Assembly (NCBI RefSeq): GCF_014856545.2
Contig: NZ_CP109811.1
Location: 4,148,001-4,212,000 of the forward strand
Source of the DNA: Mesobacillus jeotgali
GTDB lineage: Bacteria; Bacillota; Bacilli; Bacillales; Cytobacillaceae
DNA: 64,000 nucleotides
Direction: 5' to 3'
Below, piece after piece: positions 28,885 through 38,802 of this stretch (position 1 is its first letter; each line of letters opens with the position of its first letter). The notes beneath the pieces were generated by a model. That model was given only the letters and a program-made list of their open reading frames with translations, was not told where the DNA came from and ran no database searches. Both the position numbers and the translations under genes were made by a program.

Positions 28885-31341
28885 TTATTTCAAAAATGCG
28901 TTATAGTAGCGTGTCATGGCAACGGCAAAGTCGCCGCGTGTATTTTTCACAGATGGGTTGAAGCTTGCTGTTACCTTTGGTTTTAAATCATAGGGCCCCT
29001 GTGTCACAGCGAATTTCGCATTGAGGATATTCAGGTCGAGAGCCACCTGGACATAGCCTTTCAGGTGTTCAGGCACTTCTGCGGCATCTGAAATCGCGAT
29101 TCTTTCAGAGTTATATAGTACTGTCAGATTTCCGCTGAACTCTTCCGCCTCTTTTTGCAAACCTAATGCCTGAACCAGTGAGTATGCTAATTCTGCACGA
29201 GTCACAGCATCCTTTGGAGCGAACTTGCCGTTTGCTCTCGGCAAGATAACCCCTTTCTGGACATGCTGCTGATCGCGGAATGAAGCTCCTTTTGCTGTTG
29301 CTGCCTCAACGAATGGAAGGTCTGTGCTTGATACATCAGTGAAGCTCGGCGCCGCTGGCAATGATTGCTTGATTTCAGCACCCATCACCAGGTATTTTGC
29401 CAGCTCTGCTCTTGTTAAAAGCGCATCCGGTTTGAATGCTCCATTCGAGAAGCCATCGAATAATCGTTCACTCACACCCATTTTAATGGCATTTGCTGCT
29501 GGATGGCCAGCAATATCGTTCAGTCCTGAAAACCCGCTGACCTTCGTGAACGCCATTTCGCCTTTTACTGTTTCGGGTAAAGCAAGGCCAAGTGGATTGG
29601 CATCTGCGCCGCGAAGTCCGCGGATTTCAGCCTTCCATGCACCGGGTGCCGGCGAAGTCACCGATACGGTGCGGTCATAGTAGAGCGGGAACAGCAGGCT
29701 GACGCCCGAGCTGTATTCTGTGCCATCCGGTGCGATCAGCACAAGGTTGATTGGATTGCCTGTTTGTTCCATTAGACCCGCTCCATCAACTTTTGCTACA
29801 AGGCTGGACAGCCCTTCTTCGACTGTGAATGCGTACTGATTATCAGAAATTAATGTCAACGGGTTATAATCAACCGAGAATTCCTTGCGTTCTGTGGAGG
29901 ATTTAACATTGCTGTTAAATGTCTGAGTTGAGTTCAGTGTTGCGCCATATGTTGTATCATTGAATGCCTGATCAATTGCAGCATAGGCATTCACATAGCC
30001 TGCGCCAACTTCCCAGGTTTCATAGCCTGGCATATTCGTAGCTGTCTGTTCAAGAATCGACTTGACTTCAGCCGGTGACAGCAGCGGGTTCGCCTCAAGC
30101 ATCAGCGCCACGATTCCCGCCACATGAGGTGTCGCCATCGATGTACCGCTCATTGTTGTGTAATAAGGAAGGTACGCCGGTTCAATTGTTTGGGCATCCT
30201 GGTCGATTGCAAGTGTCGAAACCGGTGCGATGACTCGCGTTGATACGATATCCACTCCTGGAGCCGTGACGGTCGGCTCATCCTTCCAGCTCCATTCCTT
30301 ACCATCCATTGTAAAAGTACCGCCGACACCTTTTGTTCCTCTTGAAGAGAAATCGGCTAACTTACCATCCTTGACTCCCGCAGCGACTGAAATGACCCAC
30401 GGAGCCTTTGCATATGGGTTGTGCGTGTTCTCTCCTGGTCCTTCATTCCCTGCTGCAAAAAGAACCGTGATACCGCGGTCGTGCGCTTTTTTGCTGGCAA
30501 TGTTAATTGGGTCATTCGGGTCAAAGTCTCCTGATGAACCCCAGGAATTTGTGATGACTCGGATATTGTATTGAGACTGATGTGTAATCGCGTAGTCGAA
30601 TCCTCCGATGCCATCAAGGACGAATAATGCTGCTCCAGACCCGTAACCAATCAAATCCGCACCAGGTGCAGCGCCTTCATACTTGCCGCCGGACATCGCA
30701 CCGGTTCCGCCGACCGTGCCGGCAACATGTGTACCGTGACCGGAATTTGTATCAGTATTCGGAACGTTTTCCAGGTAAGAGACTGGCAGCAATCCTGGTG
30801 CCAGTGCATTCAGGTTGGTGGAACCCATGACATTCTGGACAAGGTTTTTCCCAAATTCGTGGTCCTTATGGGTTCCGTCAACACCGCTGTCGTTCACGAC
30901 GACTCCGATTCCTTTTCCTGAAACAGGCAGGCCGCCGTTTGCCTTGCGGAAGCTGTCATCTGTCCTCGCTTTATCGACGCCTGTGATTGCGGTGGCATCC
31001 GCGTTGAAGTAACTAAGCTTTCTGTTCATGTAGATCGACTGAACTTCCGGATTTGCCGCAAGCTTTTCAATTTGCGCTTTTGTCGCGATGACTCCGGCAA
31101 TCGGCAGGGATTTCATACTGATTCCCGTTTCGATCCCGAGCGTTTTTAACAATGATAATTGTGAGCTTGTTGGAGCGCTGTCTCCTTTAAAAGTAACAAT
31201 GACTTCCAGTGAACTTGCAGTGTCAAGCGCCTTGCTGACAAGCGGATCGACAACAGCCAGGCTGCTCGCCTTCCCCTGTGGTGCAGCAAATACCGGAAAA
31301 ATGAGCAACATGGCAAACAGCAAATACATAAAACGTTTCAT
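28885..31341 (-). CDS. Secreted subtilisin-like S8 protease with SLH domains
   Basis: An 818-residue exported serine protease. A signal peptide (MKRFMYLLFAMLLIFPVFAAPQ) precedes an inhibitor-like propeptide (about 40-110). The S8 catalytic domain (about 140-460) has the Asp in VVVNDSGVDGTH, the His in NSGHGTHVAGT and the Ser in MSGTSMATPHVAG. A beta-rich middle part is followed by three SLH-like segments from about residue 610 (DGFSNGAFKPDALLTRAELA, GKFAPKDAVTRAELAY and a diverged third). These should anchor it to the wall. It is a tandem paralogue of the next protease. Confidence 0.92.
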   Translation of the reverse strand: MKRFMYLLFAMLLIFPVFAAPQGKASSLAVVDPLVSKALDTASSLEVIVTFKGDSAPTSSQLSLLKTLGIETGISMKSLPIAGVIATKAQIEKLAANPEVQSIYMNRKLSYFNADATAITGVDKARTDDSFRKANGGLPVSGKGIGVVVNDSGVDGTHKDHEFGKNLVQNVMGSTNLNALAPGLLPVSYLENVPNTDTNSGHGTHVAGTVGGTGAMSGGKYEGAAPGADLIGYGSGAALFVLDGIGGFDYAITHQSQYNIRVITNSWGSSGDFDPNDPINIASKKAHDRGITVLFAAGNEGPGENTHNPYAKAPWVISVAAGVKDGKLADFSSRGTKGVGGTFTMDGKEWSWKDEPTVTAPGVDIVSTRVIAPVSTLAIDQDAQTIEPAYLPYYTTMSGTSMATPHVAGIVALMLEANPLLSPAEVKSILEQTATNMPGYETWEVGAGYVNAYAAIDQAFNDTTYGATLNSTQTFNSNVKSSTERKEFSVDYNPLTLISDNQYAFTVEEGLSSLVAKVDGAGLMEQTGNPINLVLIAPDGTEYSSGVSLLFPLYYDRTVSVTSPAPGAWKAEIRGLRGADANPLGLALPETVKGEMAFTKVSGFSGLNDIAGHPAANAIKMGVSERLFDGFSNGAFKPDALLTRAELAKYLVMGAEIKQSLPAAPSFTDVSSTDLPFVEAATAKGASFRDQQHVQKGVILPRANGKFAPKDAVTRAELAYSLVQALGLQKEAEEFSGNLTVLYNSERIAISDAAEVPEHLKGYVQVALDLNILNAKFAVTQGPYDLKPKVTASFNPSVKNTRGDFAVAMTRYYNAFLK

Positions 31342-31530
31342 CTAATTCTCCTCTCATCCAATAGAAAATTTTGAATATTTCTAACTTGATTATCATGAAT
31401 TCACCGCTGGAAAACTATTATTCAAAGGTCATAAAATCGAATTCCGAAATATCTATTCTGACATCGTACAAAAGTTATAGATGGAATAGTGCTTTCTAGG
31501 AGGAGGTTTTCCAATCGCAGCGGAGTAAAA

Positions 31531-31556
31531 ATCTCCCTTGCTCGAGCAAGGGAGAT
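31531..31556 (-). terminator. Terminator of the short S8 protease gene
   Basis: A perfect 26-bp palindrome with centre CTCGAG. The minus strand continues TTTTACTCC. It follows the stop codon at 31567. Confidence 0.75.
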
Positions 31557-31566
31557 CAACTCATTA

Positions 31567-32994
31567 TCATTCATTTTTATTAAAAGCTGCATCCACTGCA
31601 CCATATGCATTCACATAGCCTGCGCCGACTTCCCATGCTTCGTAATCCGGCATGGATGTGGCTGTATTTTCAAGGATCGACTTCACCTCGGAAGGCGACA
31701 GCAATGGATTTGCCTCAAGCATTAGCGCAATGATGCCGGCGACATGCGGAGCGGCCATCGATGTTCCGCTCATCGTCGTGTAATAAGGCAGATAGGCGGG
31801 ATCGATGAATTCAACATCCGCAGTCGCACCAAGCGCTACGAGCGGGCTGATGACCCTGGTTGATACGATGTCGACTCCAGGCGACGTCACGGTCGGCTGA
31901 TCCACCCAGTTCCAAGTCTGCCCGTCAACTGTTACCGTTCCGCCATGCCCCTCTTCACCGCGGGAAGAGAAATCTGCGAGATTGCCAGACTTATCTCCAG
32001 CGGCCACGGTAACGACCCAAGGAGCCTTTTTATAATTACCGGAAATCGTTTTAGCGTCCGGACCTGAGTTCCCTGCGGAGAAGACGGTTACGATTCCGCG
32101 GTCATACAGCTTTTTCGTTGCGATATTAATAGGATGATAGGGATCGAAGTCGGTCCCTGCGTCTCCGGTGTCTCCCCATGAATTTGTGATTACGCGGATG
32201 TTGTATTCCTGCTGGTGAGTAAGCGCATAATCAAAACCGCCAATTGTATCAAGCATCGCGACTGCCGCTCCTGACCCGTAGCCAATCAGGTTCGCACCAG
32301 GTGCAACTCCCTCATATTTGCCTCCTGACATTTCGCCAGTTCCGCCAACAATACCGGCTACATGCGTTCCATGGCCGGAACTTGAATCAGTGTTCGGGAC
32401 ATTTTCAACATAAGAAACAGGCAATAGTGCACTAAGCGCATTCAAATTAGTCGATCCCAACACATTTTGAACGAGATGGCTGCCAAACTCCAGGTCACGA
32501 TGCGTCCCGTCAACTCCGCTGTCATTGATGACGACGCCAATCCCCTTTCCAGTGACCGGCAAGCCGCCATTCAGCTTTCTCATTGTGTCATCTGTCCGGA
32601 CCTGGTCCACTCCGGTGATGTCTGTTGCTTCTGCATTTTCGTATTTCAGTTTCTTGTTCAAATAGATGGAAACAACCTGGTCACTCTGGGAAAGCTTATC
32701 AATCTGTGATTTTGTCGCGAGAATCCCTGCGATCGGCAGACTGTTCAGTGTCAAACCCTTGGTGATACCAAGCGTCTTCAGAAGATTCACCTGCTCCGGC
32801 AGAACCCCCTCTTCACTTTTAAATGTAACAATTGCCTCGACCGGGGTGATGGTCGTCAAAAGCTTTTTCGTCAACTCGGAGTCAACCACCGCGTTGACAG
32901 GCTCGACTGCCTTTGTCGACGTCCCGGGAACGAGCGAAGCAAACACCGTCGCGGCCATCAGGATAAAAGATAAAAATGCAGCTTTAAACTTCAT
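31567..32994 (-). CDS. Secreted subtilisin-like S8 protease, short form
   Basis: A 475-residue exported serine protease close to its downstream neighbour over signal peptide, propeptide and catalytic domain. The triad lies in VVINDSGVDGTH (near 155), SSGHGTHVAGI (near 205) and MSGTSMAAPHVAG (near 410). It stops right after the catalytic domain and lacks the middle and SLH regions, so it should be released into the medium. The start has AAGGAGCTG upstream. The pair probably arose by duplication. Confidence 0.92.
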   Translation of the reverse strand: MKFKAAFLSFILMAATVFASLVPGTSTKAVEPVNAVVDSELTKKLLTTITPVEAIVTFKSEEGVLPEQVNLLKTLGITKGLTLNSLPIAGILATKSQIDKLSQSDQVVSIYLNKKLKYENAEATDITGVDQVRTDDTMRKLNGGLPVTGKGIGVVINDSGVDGTHRDLEFGSHLVQNVLGSTNLNALSALLPVSYVENVPNTDSSSGHGTHVAGIVGGTGEMSGGKYEGVAPGANLIGYGSGAAVAMLDTIGGFDYALTHQQEYNIRVITNSWGDTGDAGTDFDPYHPINIATKKLYDRGIVTVFSAGNSGPDAKTISGNYKKAPWVVTVAAGDKSGNLADFSSRGEEGHGGTVTVDGQTWNWVDQPTVTSPGVDIVSTRVISPLVALGATADVEFIDPAYLPYYTTMSGTSMAAPHVAGIIALMLEANPLLSPSEVKSILENTATSMPDYEAWEVGAGYVNAYGAVDAAFNKNE

Positions 32995-33098
32995 TCAATA
33001 TTTCAGCTCCTTAACATTTTTCTTAATATTCCCACAATATTTACATTGAAACTATTCTGCATTGGAATTAAAAAATAATATCCTCTGTACTAATCTTA

Positions 33099-33118
33099 GA
33101 TACTACTAAAGTAGTATC
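33099..33118. promoter_or_regulatory. 20-bp inverted repeat upstream of the S8 protease gene
   Basis: GATACTAC-TAAA-GTAGTATC lies 105-124 bp upstream of the start. Each arm with its neighbour (GATACTACT) matches 8 of 9 positions of the ScoC/Hpr consensus RATANTATY. A possible promoter, TTTCAA and TATTAA 17 bp apart on the minus strand, lies closer to the gene. Confidence 0.45.
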
Positions 33119-33141
33119 CAGGTATAGCGCTCGCATGAAAA

Positions 33142-33166
33142 AAGAGCCCTCGTTAAGAGGACTCTT
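33142..33166 (-). terminator. Terminator of the two-component operon
   Basis: AAGAGCCCTC pairs with GAGGACTCTT around GTTAA; the minus strand continues TTTTTTC. Confidence 0.88.
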
Positions 33167-33172
33167 CTCTTC

Positions 33173-33829
33173 TTATGCTCCGTTCGTTGTCGGCGGGATT
33201 GGCACGAGCTGGTGCTGGACAGCGTGGATGACGACCTGGGAGCGGCTTTTGACGTTCAGCTTTTTGAAGATTTTGCTGACATGGATTTTGACAGTTTTGT
33301 CGCTGATGAACAGCCGGTCGGCGATTTCTTTGTTGCTGAGCCCTTCAACTAGACAGAGCAGCACTTCCTTTTCACGCTCGGTCAGGGTTGTGTCCTCCTG
33401 CTTTGTTTCTTTTTGCTGGTGGAAGGCGAGCAGCTTCCTCGTCATCGACGGATGGATTACCGATTCGCCGCGGGCGACGGTCCGGATGGCCTCGACGACC
33501 TGGTCGGAAGGTGCATCCTTCAATAAATAACCGTCCGCCCCCTCGCGAATCGCGGACATAAAGTATTCTTCATGACTGTGCATCGTCAGCACAAGGACTT
33601 TGATATGCGGGTATTTCTTTTTCAAAATGCCTGTGACTTCAACGCCATTTCTCATCGGCATGTTGATATCCATCAAGATCATATCCGGATTGCATTTTTC
33701 CACCTGCAAAAGGGCATCGTCGCCAGTAACAGCTTCGCCGACGACTTCGATATCTTCTTCAACCGATAGGATATTGCGGAGTCCGTCGCGGAGCACGGCA
33801 TGGTCATCCACTAGCATGAGCCTGATCAT
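33173..33829 (-). CDS. NarL/LuxR-family response regulator
   Basis: A 218-residue DNA-binding response regulator. The receiver domain (1-120) has the acidic pair VDDH, the phosphoacceptor Asp in MILMDINMP (near 54), Thr in VLTMHS and Lys in LLKDAP (near 104). The C-terminal LuxR helix-turn-helix (about 150-205) reads [21 protein letters not shown]. It overlaps the kinase gene by 26 bp. The targets are unknown; the neighbouring protease genes are candidates. Confidence 0.93.
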   Translation of the reverse strand: MIRLMLVDDHAVLRDGLRNILSVEEDIEVVGEAVTGDDALLQVEKCNPDMILMDINMPMRNGVEVTGILKKKYPHIKVLVLTMHSHEEYFMSAIREGADGYLLKDAPSDQVVEAIRTVARGESVIHPSMTRKLLAFHQQKETKQEDTTLTEREKEVLLCLVEGLSNKEIADRLFISDKTVKIHVSKIFKKLNVKSRSQVVIHAVQHQLVPIPPTTNGA

Positions 33830-35663
33830 TCGTATTTTCCCCCTCGATTCCCATTCTGGGAACGGTGATGCTGACTTCCGTTCCCGAGCCTTCCTTGCTG
33901 TCTATCTGCAGGGAAGCGTTGATTTTTTCAGCGGCATCGTTCATTTGCAGGATACCGAAATGCGGCTGGTTCCTCGCCTTCAGCATCGCCTGGAACAGCG
34001 AGAATCCTTTTCCTTCATCCTTGACTTTTAAAAGGATATGTTCCGTTTGATAGCTTAAAAGAACCTCTACCTTAAGTGCCTGCGAATGCTTGATGGCATT
34101 GTGGAGGCTTTCCTGGAAAGTGTCGAACAGAACTTTTTCGACCATCGGGCTAAGCTCCTGCTCCTGCCCTCTGATTTCGAATTCGATATCCTGCCGGTAT
34201 TCCTTCTGGACAGCTTCGATTTTTCGTAAAATCGCTTCTGCCAGCGTAGCTTTTTGAGTTGGGTATGGGCGCAGCGCGTAAATTGATTCACGTACCTCCT
34301 TCAGGCTTTCCCTAAGGCCGCTGACACTTTCGTCCATAAGCTTCCTTGTTTCCTCGGGATTTTTAGTGAATTTCTTTCCTGCCGTTTCCAGCTTCATGAC
34401 TGCACCGGCAAGTGTCTGTGCCACACCGTCATGGATATCGCGGGCAATCCGATTCCGTTCCTCTAGGACAATCACCTTTTCTTTTTCGGTAAAAAGCATC
34501 CGCGTCTTGATGATGACGGCAAGCTGGTTGGCAAGCGTCGCAATGGATTGGACATCGTGGTCCTCGAAGCTTTTCGTCCGGCTTCGGGCGACAATGAACA
34601 TTCCAATGGTCTCGTTTTCGATGACAAGCGGCGAGTAGACGAACGCCTTCACGTCTTCTTCAAAGCAGGCAGCTGCCACACCGCCATCTTTTTTTCGGTC
34701 ATTATAGACCACGGGTCTGCGCATTCCATCGAATTCAGCAAACGCCCCTGATGTCAGCTCGCATTTCGATCGCGCCCTGCCATCTTTGAAGCTAAGCTCC
34801 CAATCGCCATCCTTTTTGATCCATAGTAAACTGGCCTCTGCGCCAATCAATTCATTGAAGCTTCCTCTTAAAGCTGAAAGCCAGTCTTGCGAAGGAAGCA
34901 TTTGGTTCAACTGTGAAGTGATAGAAAAAAGCAGCTTCAAACGATTTTTCTCTCTTTTCAGCCTGGCAATCGTCGCGCTTAACAGCGAGATTCCGACAAG
35001 CGGCGAGAAAAAGAAGAAATATGCAAAGACATCGATTTCACCGCGATTTTGACTGCCGACGACATACAGGGTGATTCCGTAAATCAAGGAAATACCCGCA
35101 CTATTCAGTTCCGTGAAACTCTTTTGCTTCCACATTTTAAAAGAATAATGCTGCGGCCTGATAAAAAGAACAAGATCGACAATCACGTTGTTGACCAACA
35201 CATAGATTGCCAGCAGCATAATATAACCCAGCATTCCTGCGATAATCGGTGTGGGTGCCAGCTGATCCAGCAGCGGTTCCAGCAGCGGCAGCATGGTTGC
35301 GGCAGCGTAAAAACTGAGCACCAGCTGGGCAGGATTGAACAATACTGTTCGGAGCGGCCTTCTATGCATAAGGTTCACAATCAGGACGGCACAGGCATAA
35401 GCAAGCGCAGTATACGAAAATCCATACAGCAAAAATAGCACGTAGACAACCGGGAATGTGATCGCCGTATGCCCTCGCCAAACCGGCATCGGATAGTACT
35501 CGCTAATTAGCAGGAATAAAAATAAAAGAGCCAAAACAACCGGTTCAGCAGGCGGTTCTAATTTTACAAAGGAAAAAAGGATGAGCACCCAGCCAATCAA
35601 TGAGACACTGTTCATGAACAGCTTTGCGGACTTTTCCCTTCTTTGAGAAATTCTCTTTTCCAA
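33804..35663 (-). CDS. Membrane sensor histidine kinase with GAF domain, NarL-type
   Basis: A 619-residue sensor kinase. The N-terminal 235 residues form seven or so membrane segments. A GAF domain (about 265-405) and a HisKA_3 domain follow, with the phospho-His in [18 protein letters not shown] (near 415). A HATPase_c domain ends the protein, with NAIKHSQA (N box) and VKDEGKGFS (G1 box). The start is TTG at 35663 with GGAGG seven bases upstream. It pairs with the overlapping response regulator. The signal is unknown. Confidence 0.92.
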   Translation of the reverse strand: MEKRISQRREKSAKLFMNSVSLIGWVLILFSFVKLEPPAEPVVLALLFLFLLISEYYPMPVWRGHTAITFPVVYVLFLLYGFSYTALAYACAVLIVNLMHRRPLRTVLFNPAQLVLSFYAAATMLPLLEPLLDQLAPTPIIAGMLGYIMLLAIYVLVNNVIVDLVLFIRPQHYSFKMWKQKSFTELNSAGISLIYGITLYVVGSQNRGEIDVFAYFFFFSPLVGISLLSATIARLKREKNRLKLLFSITSQLNQMLPSQDWLSALRGSFNELIGAEASLLWIKKDGDWELSFKDGRARSKCELTSGAFAEFDGMRRPVVYNDRKKDGGVAAACFEEDVKAFVYSPLVIENETIGMFIVARSRTKSFEDHDVQSIATLANQLAVIIKTRMLFTEKEKVIVLEERNRIARDIHDGVAQTLAGAVMKLETAGKKFTKNPEETRKLMDESVSGLRESLKEVRESIYALRPYPTQKATLAEAILRKIEAVQKEYRQDIEFEIRGQEQELSPMVEKVLFDTFQESLHNAIKHSQALKVEVLLSYQTEHILLKVKDEGKGFSLFQAMLKARNQPHFGILQMNDAAEKINASLQIDSKEGSGTEVSITVPRMGIEGENTNDQAHASG

Positions 35664-35731
35664 TCAGCCACCTCCCCATAAGTTTAGAATTTTCAGTTAA
35701 TTAATTTTATACCGCATGCCCTTAAAAGACA

Positions 35732-35782
35732 AATAAAACCCACTCACTGGCCGAATGGGAGTGCCACTAGCCAATGAATGGG
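35732..35782 (-). terminator. Terminator of the ABC permease operon
   Basis: CCCACTCACTGGC (35739-35751) pairs with GCCAATGAATGGG (35770-35782) over 13 bp with a few G-U pairs. On the minus strand TTTTATTTG follows. Confidence 0.75.
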
Positions 35783-35895
35783 CCAAACTCACGAAGAGTT
35801 TTGTTGAAAACTATTATGGCAAAATATTTGCGAGCAGACTATTCATCAAACGGGGTATTTTTATAGTACGAAAGTGTTATAGTGATCTACTCCCC

Positions 35896-36825
35896 CTACA
35901 TATCCCTGTTCTTCCTGACCATATCCTTATGCTTGAAAAAGTCGCTCAGCGCCTTATTGATCATTGCCACACTCAGGGCAGTCAATGCGAAAAACAGGAT
36001 CGGTACATAGACAATCCACTCATATGCAAGCATAAAACGCTTGTTGAGACCAATCAATCCTGACCATTCATGTGTGACCGAGGACGGAGGACCCTCACCC
36101 GTGATCGTCCCTCCAAACAGAACTTGCAGGACGCCAAGATGGATGAGGAGCGCCAGTACCTGCAAGAACTGCTGGCCAAACATCAAAATCCATTCTTCGT
36201 ACAGCTGCGGAAGGACATGCTTGAAGTAAATATGCCGCTTGCTCCCGCCAAGCGTAATCGCCGATTCTATAAATTCTTCCTTCCAGACCCTGCGCTTTTG
36301 CTCGATCAGCTGGACGGTCAACGCTGGCAGCGCAATCACGACCAGAATGATAAACTCATAGACCACCCTGACCCATAAAGGATGATGGAAGCCGTGGATT
36401 GTATACATGACAACTGTGACCAGCAGGAAGTAGGCAATCAGCGTCTGCGGGAAAAAGGATAATGGTTCCGAGACCGTTTTTACCAGATTGAAGATCCGAT
36501 CCGGCAACCTGAATAGAAAATAACTCAACAAAATGGATAAGAACATCCTTAAAAAAGCGACAACCAGCACGATGCCAATCGAATACTTTGCCCCTTCAAT
36601 CACGGTGTGGAGCATATCATAGCCATACATATCCGAGCCAAACAGAAAAACATCAAACGGCGGGTATGGCGGCGCTTTTTCCAGGGTCCCATCTTCATTG
36701 TAGATGAACTGAATCTGTCTTATTTTCCCGTCATTCACAACGGTGTTCAAAATGCTCAGGGTCAGCAGGAGCGTCAGAAAAGATACTCCAAATAGGAATT
36801 TTTTCGTTTTCAGCAATCTGATCAT
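35896..36825 (-). CDS. ABC transporter permease, DppC/OppC-like
   Basis: A 309-residue inner-membrane permease of the dipeptide/oligopeptide type, with six or so membrane segments. An extended domain after the first segment (FDVFLFGSDMYGYDMLHTVIEGAKYSIGI) is the typical GTDxxGRD-like entry. The EAA loop region is near ESAITLGGSKRHIYFKHVLPQLYEEW (about 210-235). It overlaps the upstream permease as ATGA. No solute-binding protein or ATPase gene is adjacent. Confidence 0.85.
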   Translation of the reverse strand: MIRLLKTKKFLFGVSFLTLLLTLSILNTVVNDGKIRQIQFIYNEDGTLEKAPPYPPFDVFLFGSDMYGYDMLHTVIEGAKYSIGIVLVVAFLRMFLSILLSYFLFRLPDRIFNLVKTVSEPLSFFPQTLIAYFLLVTVVMYTIHGFHHPLWVRVVYEFIILVVIALPALTVQLIEQKRRVWKEEFIESAITLGGSKRHIYFKHVLPQLYEEWILMFGQQFLQVLALLIHLGVLQVLFGGTITGEGPPSSVTHEWSGLIGLNKRFMLAYEWIVYVPILFFALTALSVAMINKALSDFFKHKDMVRKNRDM

Positions 36826-37671
36826 ATCGATACCCTTCTAAAATCTATTAGTCTGTAAATCAGGAAAAAAGGCGTAAAGAACAGGATGCAGCTAAACACA
36901 AACAGCTCGACGGAAACATACTTGATATTGAACAGCATCAAACCATTAAGATTAAATATGTATTCGACCATGAACAGCGTCGAGAGCATCATCCAGACAA
37001 TCGTCTTGAAGTGCCCTTTCAAATCCTGGCTGATATTCCGGACCACGTGGACATTCAGCATGTAAAAATATGACAGCCCTTTCGCTTTCGCTAATAAAAT
37101 GTATTGTTTATCCAGCTCTTCAAAGATTTTAAGGACGATAATCTGCGTCAAAAAAAAGAAAAGTCGGCAGGCTCAGGCTGATAAGCGGAAGCAGGACAGC
37201 CTGATGATCACTTCCGAGCGAGGTCGTCTGGACGAATTTCACACCGTATGTTTTAAAAATCCAAATCACTGTAGCCTGCAAAAGGAACATCCATAACACA
37301 TCAGGGATGGAACGGATGATTTCTATGAAGCTGAGAATATAGTCTTTTTTCTTTTCAAAAAAGAGCACGATCAAATAGGATAGCAGGAACGCCAGCGCTG
37401 TGGCAGCGAACAGAGCCATGCCCAATGTCTTCATCGAATAGAAGAAGCGGCCCAGCACTGCCGGCAGCATCTCGTGCTGGCCATCGTAAGTCAAATTGCT
37501 TAATGTGAAAATTTTAACGGCCAGATCGCTAATACTGTTAAAATAGCCCTCCGTGTCAAAGGTCAAATCCCTTAGGAGGACGGGCAGGCTTCCAATGATA
37601 ATAAACAGAAGCACGCCTGTTATGTACTGCAAAATAAATGCTATGAAACGCATTGCACTGCTTTTCACCAT
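36822..37671 (-). pseudogene. ABC transporter permease, DppB/OppB-like, frameshifted
   Basis: Two overlapping frames together make one permease of about 280 residues. The N-terminal part (37671 to about 37150) ends ...LPTFLFF and then runs out of frame. The C-terminal part resumes as LTQIIVLKIFEELDKQYILLAKAKGLS, the EAA-loop region. The break is at a run of eight T on the minus strand near 37150-37160; one extra T would restore the frame. It could be a real mutation, phase variation or a sequencing error. RBS GAGGAG supports the start. Confidence 0.82.
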
Positions 37672-37707
37672 GACGAATCTCCTCAGCTCTACCTTTAGTC
37701 CATAAAA

Positions 37708-38223
37708 TTATAGTTGACTTCTCTGTTTATTTCCAGTTTTTTCATGACGGACGCTTAAGTGGTAGAACACAATAATCATCGTCTGAGAAAGGAGGTAGAT
37801 AGGGAATGACCAGTACATTTTGTACCCTTTATCGAAATGGAACAAGCCAACCTTTAGCCCGATCCATTCCAGCAGCATCGAGAGCCCAGACCATAACAGG
37901 ATATAGGGAATGATTTTAAGCTTCTTAATGTTCCATTTAACATAAAAGTAGACAAAGAAATATCCATATGGACCATACATCACATAGCTCAGGAAATCGA
38001 TGAACTGATAGGATGAGTTGTCGTTGACATCATAATAATCCCAGGGCTTAATTGAGAGGGTATGATCATAAAACAAGCCAATGTAGATGCCGAAAATATA
38101 ATACCCGACACTCTCCAGCTTGCTGAAAATTTTGGGAGCGAACCATATAGCCAGGTTCATGACGATGATGCTGATGATCACGAACCATTCATTTTCATTG
38201 AACGCAGAGTCATAAACTTTCAT
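37708..38223 (-). CDS. CBO0543-like integral membrane protein
   Basis: A 171-residue protein with five predicted membrane segments and a polar WDYYDVNDNSSY loop. It resembles the CBO0543 family of uncharacterised spore-former membrane proteins; this is from memory of the pattern. RBS GGAGAATCG lies inside the upstream gene, and the two genes overlap by 14 bp. Function unknown. Confidence 0.6.
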   Translation of the reverse strand: MKVYDSAFNENEWFVIISIIVMNLAIWFAPKIFSKLESVGYYIFGIYIGLFYDHTLSIKPWDYYDVNDNSSYQFIDFLSYVMYGPYGYFFVYFYVKWNIKKLKIIPYILLWSGLSMLLEWIGLKVGLFHFDKGYKMYWSFPIYLLSQTMIIVFYHLSVRHEKTGNKQRSQL

Positions 38224-38692
38224 TTTGACGATTCTCCAATGTCTGTATGAATGATACCAGCTTCAAAACACCTACGGACGAGAGCAGGAAGCCGGCATTC
38301 AATAAAATCGTATAGAATAAGTTCCACTTAATATAGGTAATGATATGAAATTGCACAGCAAGCTCATGCGTGCCAACCATCACTGCCAGCGAGAGCAGGA
38401 AGGTTACTGCTTTATAAAATGGTGAGCTGGCGTGCACATAATAATTCGCAAAAAGCACAGCGACCATCGGAGTCAGAATGTCCCGGCAAAGGATCAAACA
38501 AATGAACAGCCAATGATCCTCGGTCATTTTAAAAAAATGCCATTCCAGCGCCAAAAGTGTCACGCATTGGCGGGTAATGATGGCAATCACCATAAAAACC
38601 AGCGCGTTCTGCAGGAAATTCAGCGGTTTTTTTACATGATAAGCAAAATGCAGCAGCAATATCGTAATCGTGATATAAATCGAGATAGCCAT
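38210..38692 (-). CDS. Small integral membrane protein of unknown function
   Basis: A 160-residue protein with five predicted membrane segments and little soluble sequence. I recognise no family; it may be distantly related to its downstream neighbour, with which it overlaps. The start has GAGGATG upstream. The two membrane proteins and the two permeases could form one transcript. Confidence 0.6.
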   Translation of the reverse strand: MAISIYITITILLLHFAYHVKKPLNFLQNALVFMVIAIITRQCVTLLALEWHFFKMTEDHWLFICLILCRDILTPMVAVLFANYYVHASSPFYKAVTFLLSLAVMVGTHELAVQFHIITYIKWNLFYTILLNAGFLLSSVGVLKLVSFIQTLENRQNESL

Positions 38693-38772
38693 AAAAACAT
38701 CCTCAAATAAAATTCAATTCATCATTCCTTACTTTGTCCATCTTCAAGCATCCTAACCATTTGAATTTAAAT

Positions 38773-38798
38773 AAGCATACAGCCGGAACTGTATGCTT
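38773..38798 (-). terminator. Hairpin downstream of the MATE gene
   Basis: AAGCATACAG pairs perfectly with CTGTATGCTT around CCGGAA. The minus strand continues ATTTAAATTC, a modest U-tract. Confidence 0.65.
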
Positions 38799-38802
38799 GT
38801 AG

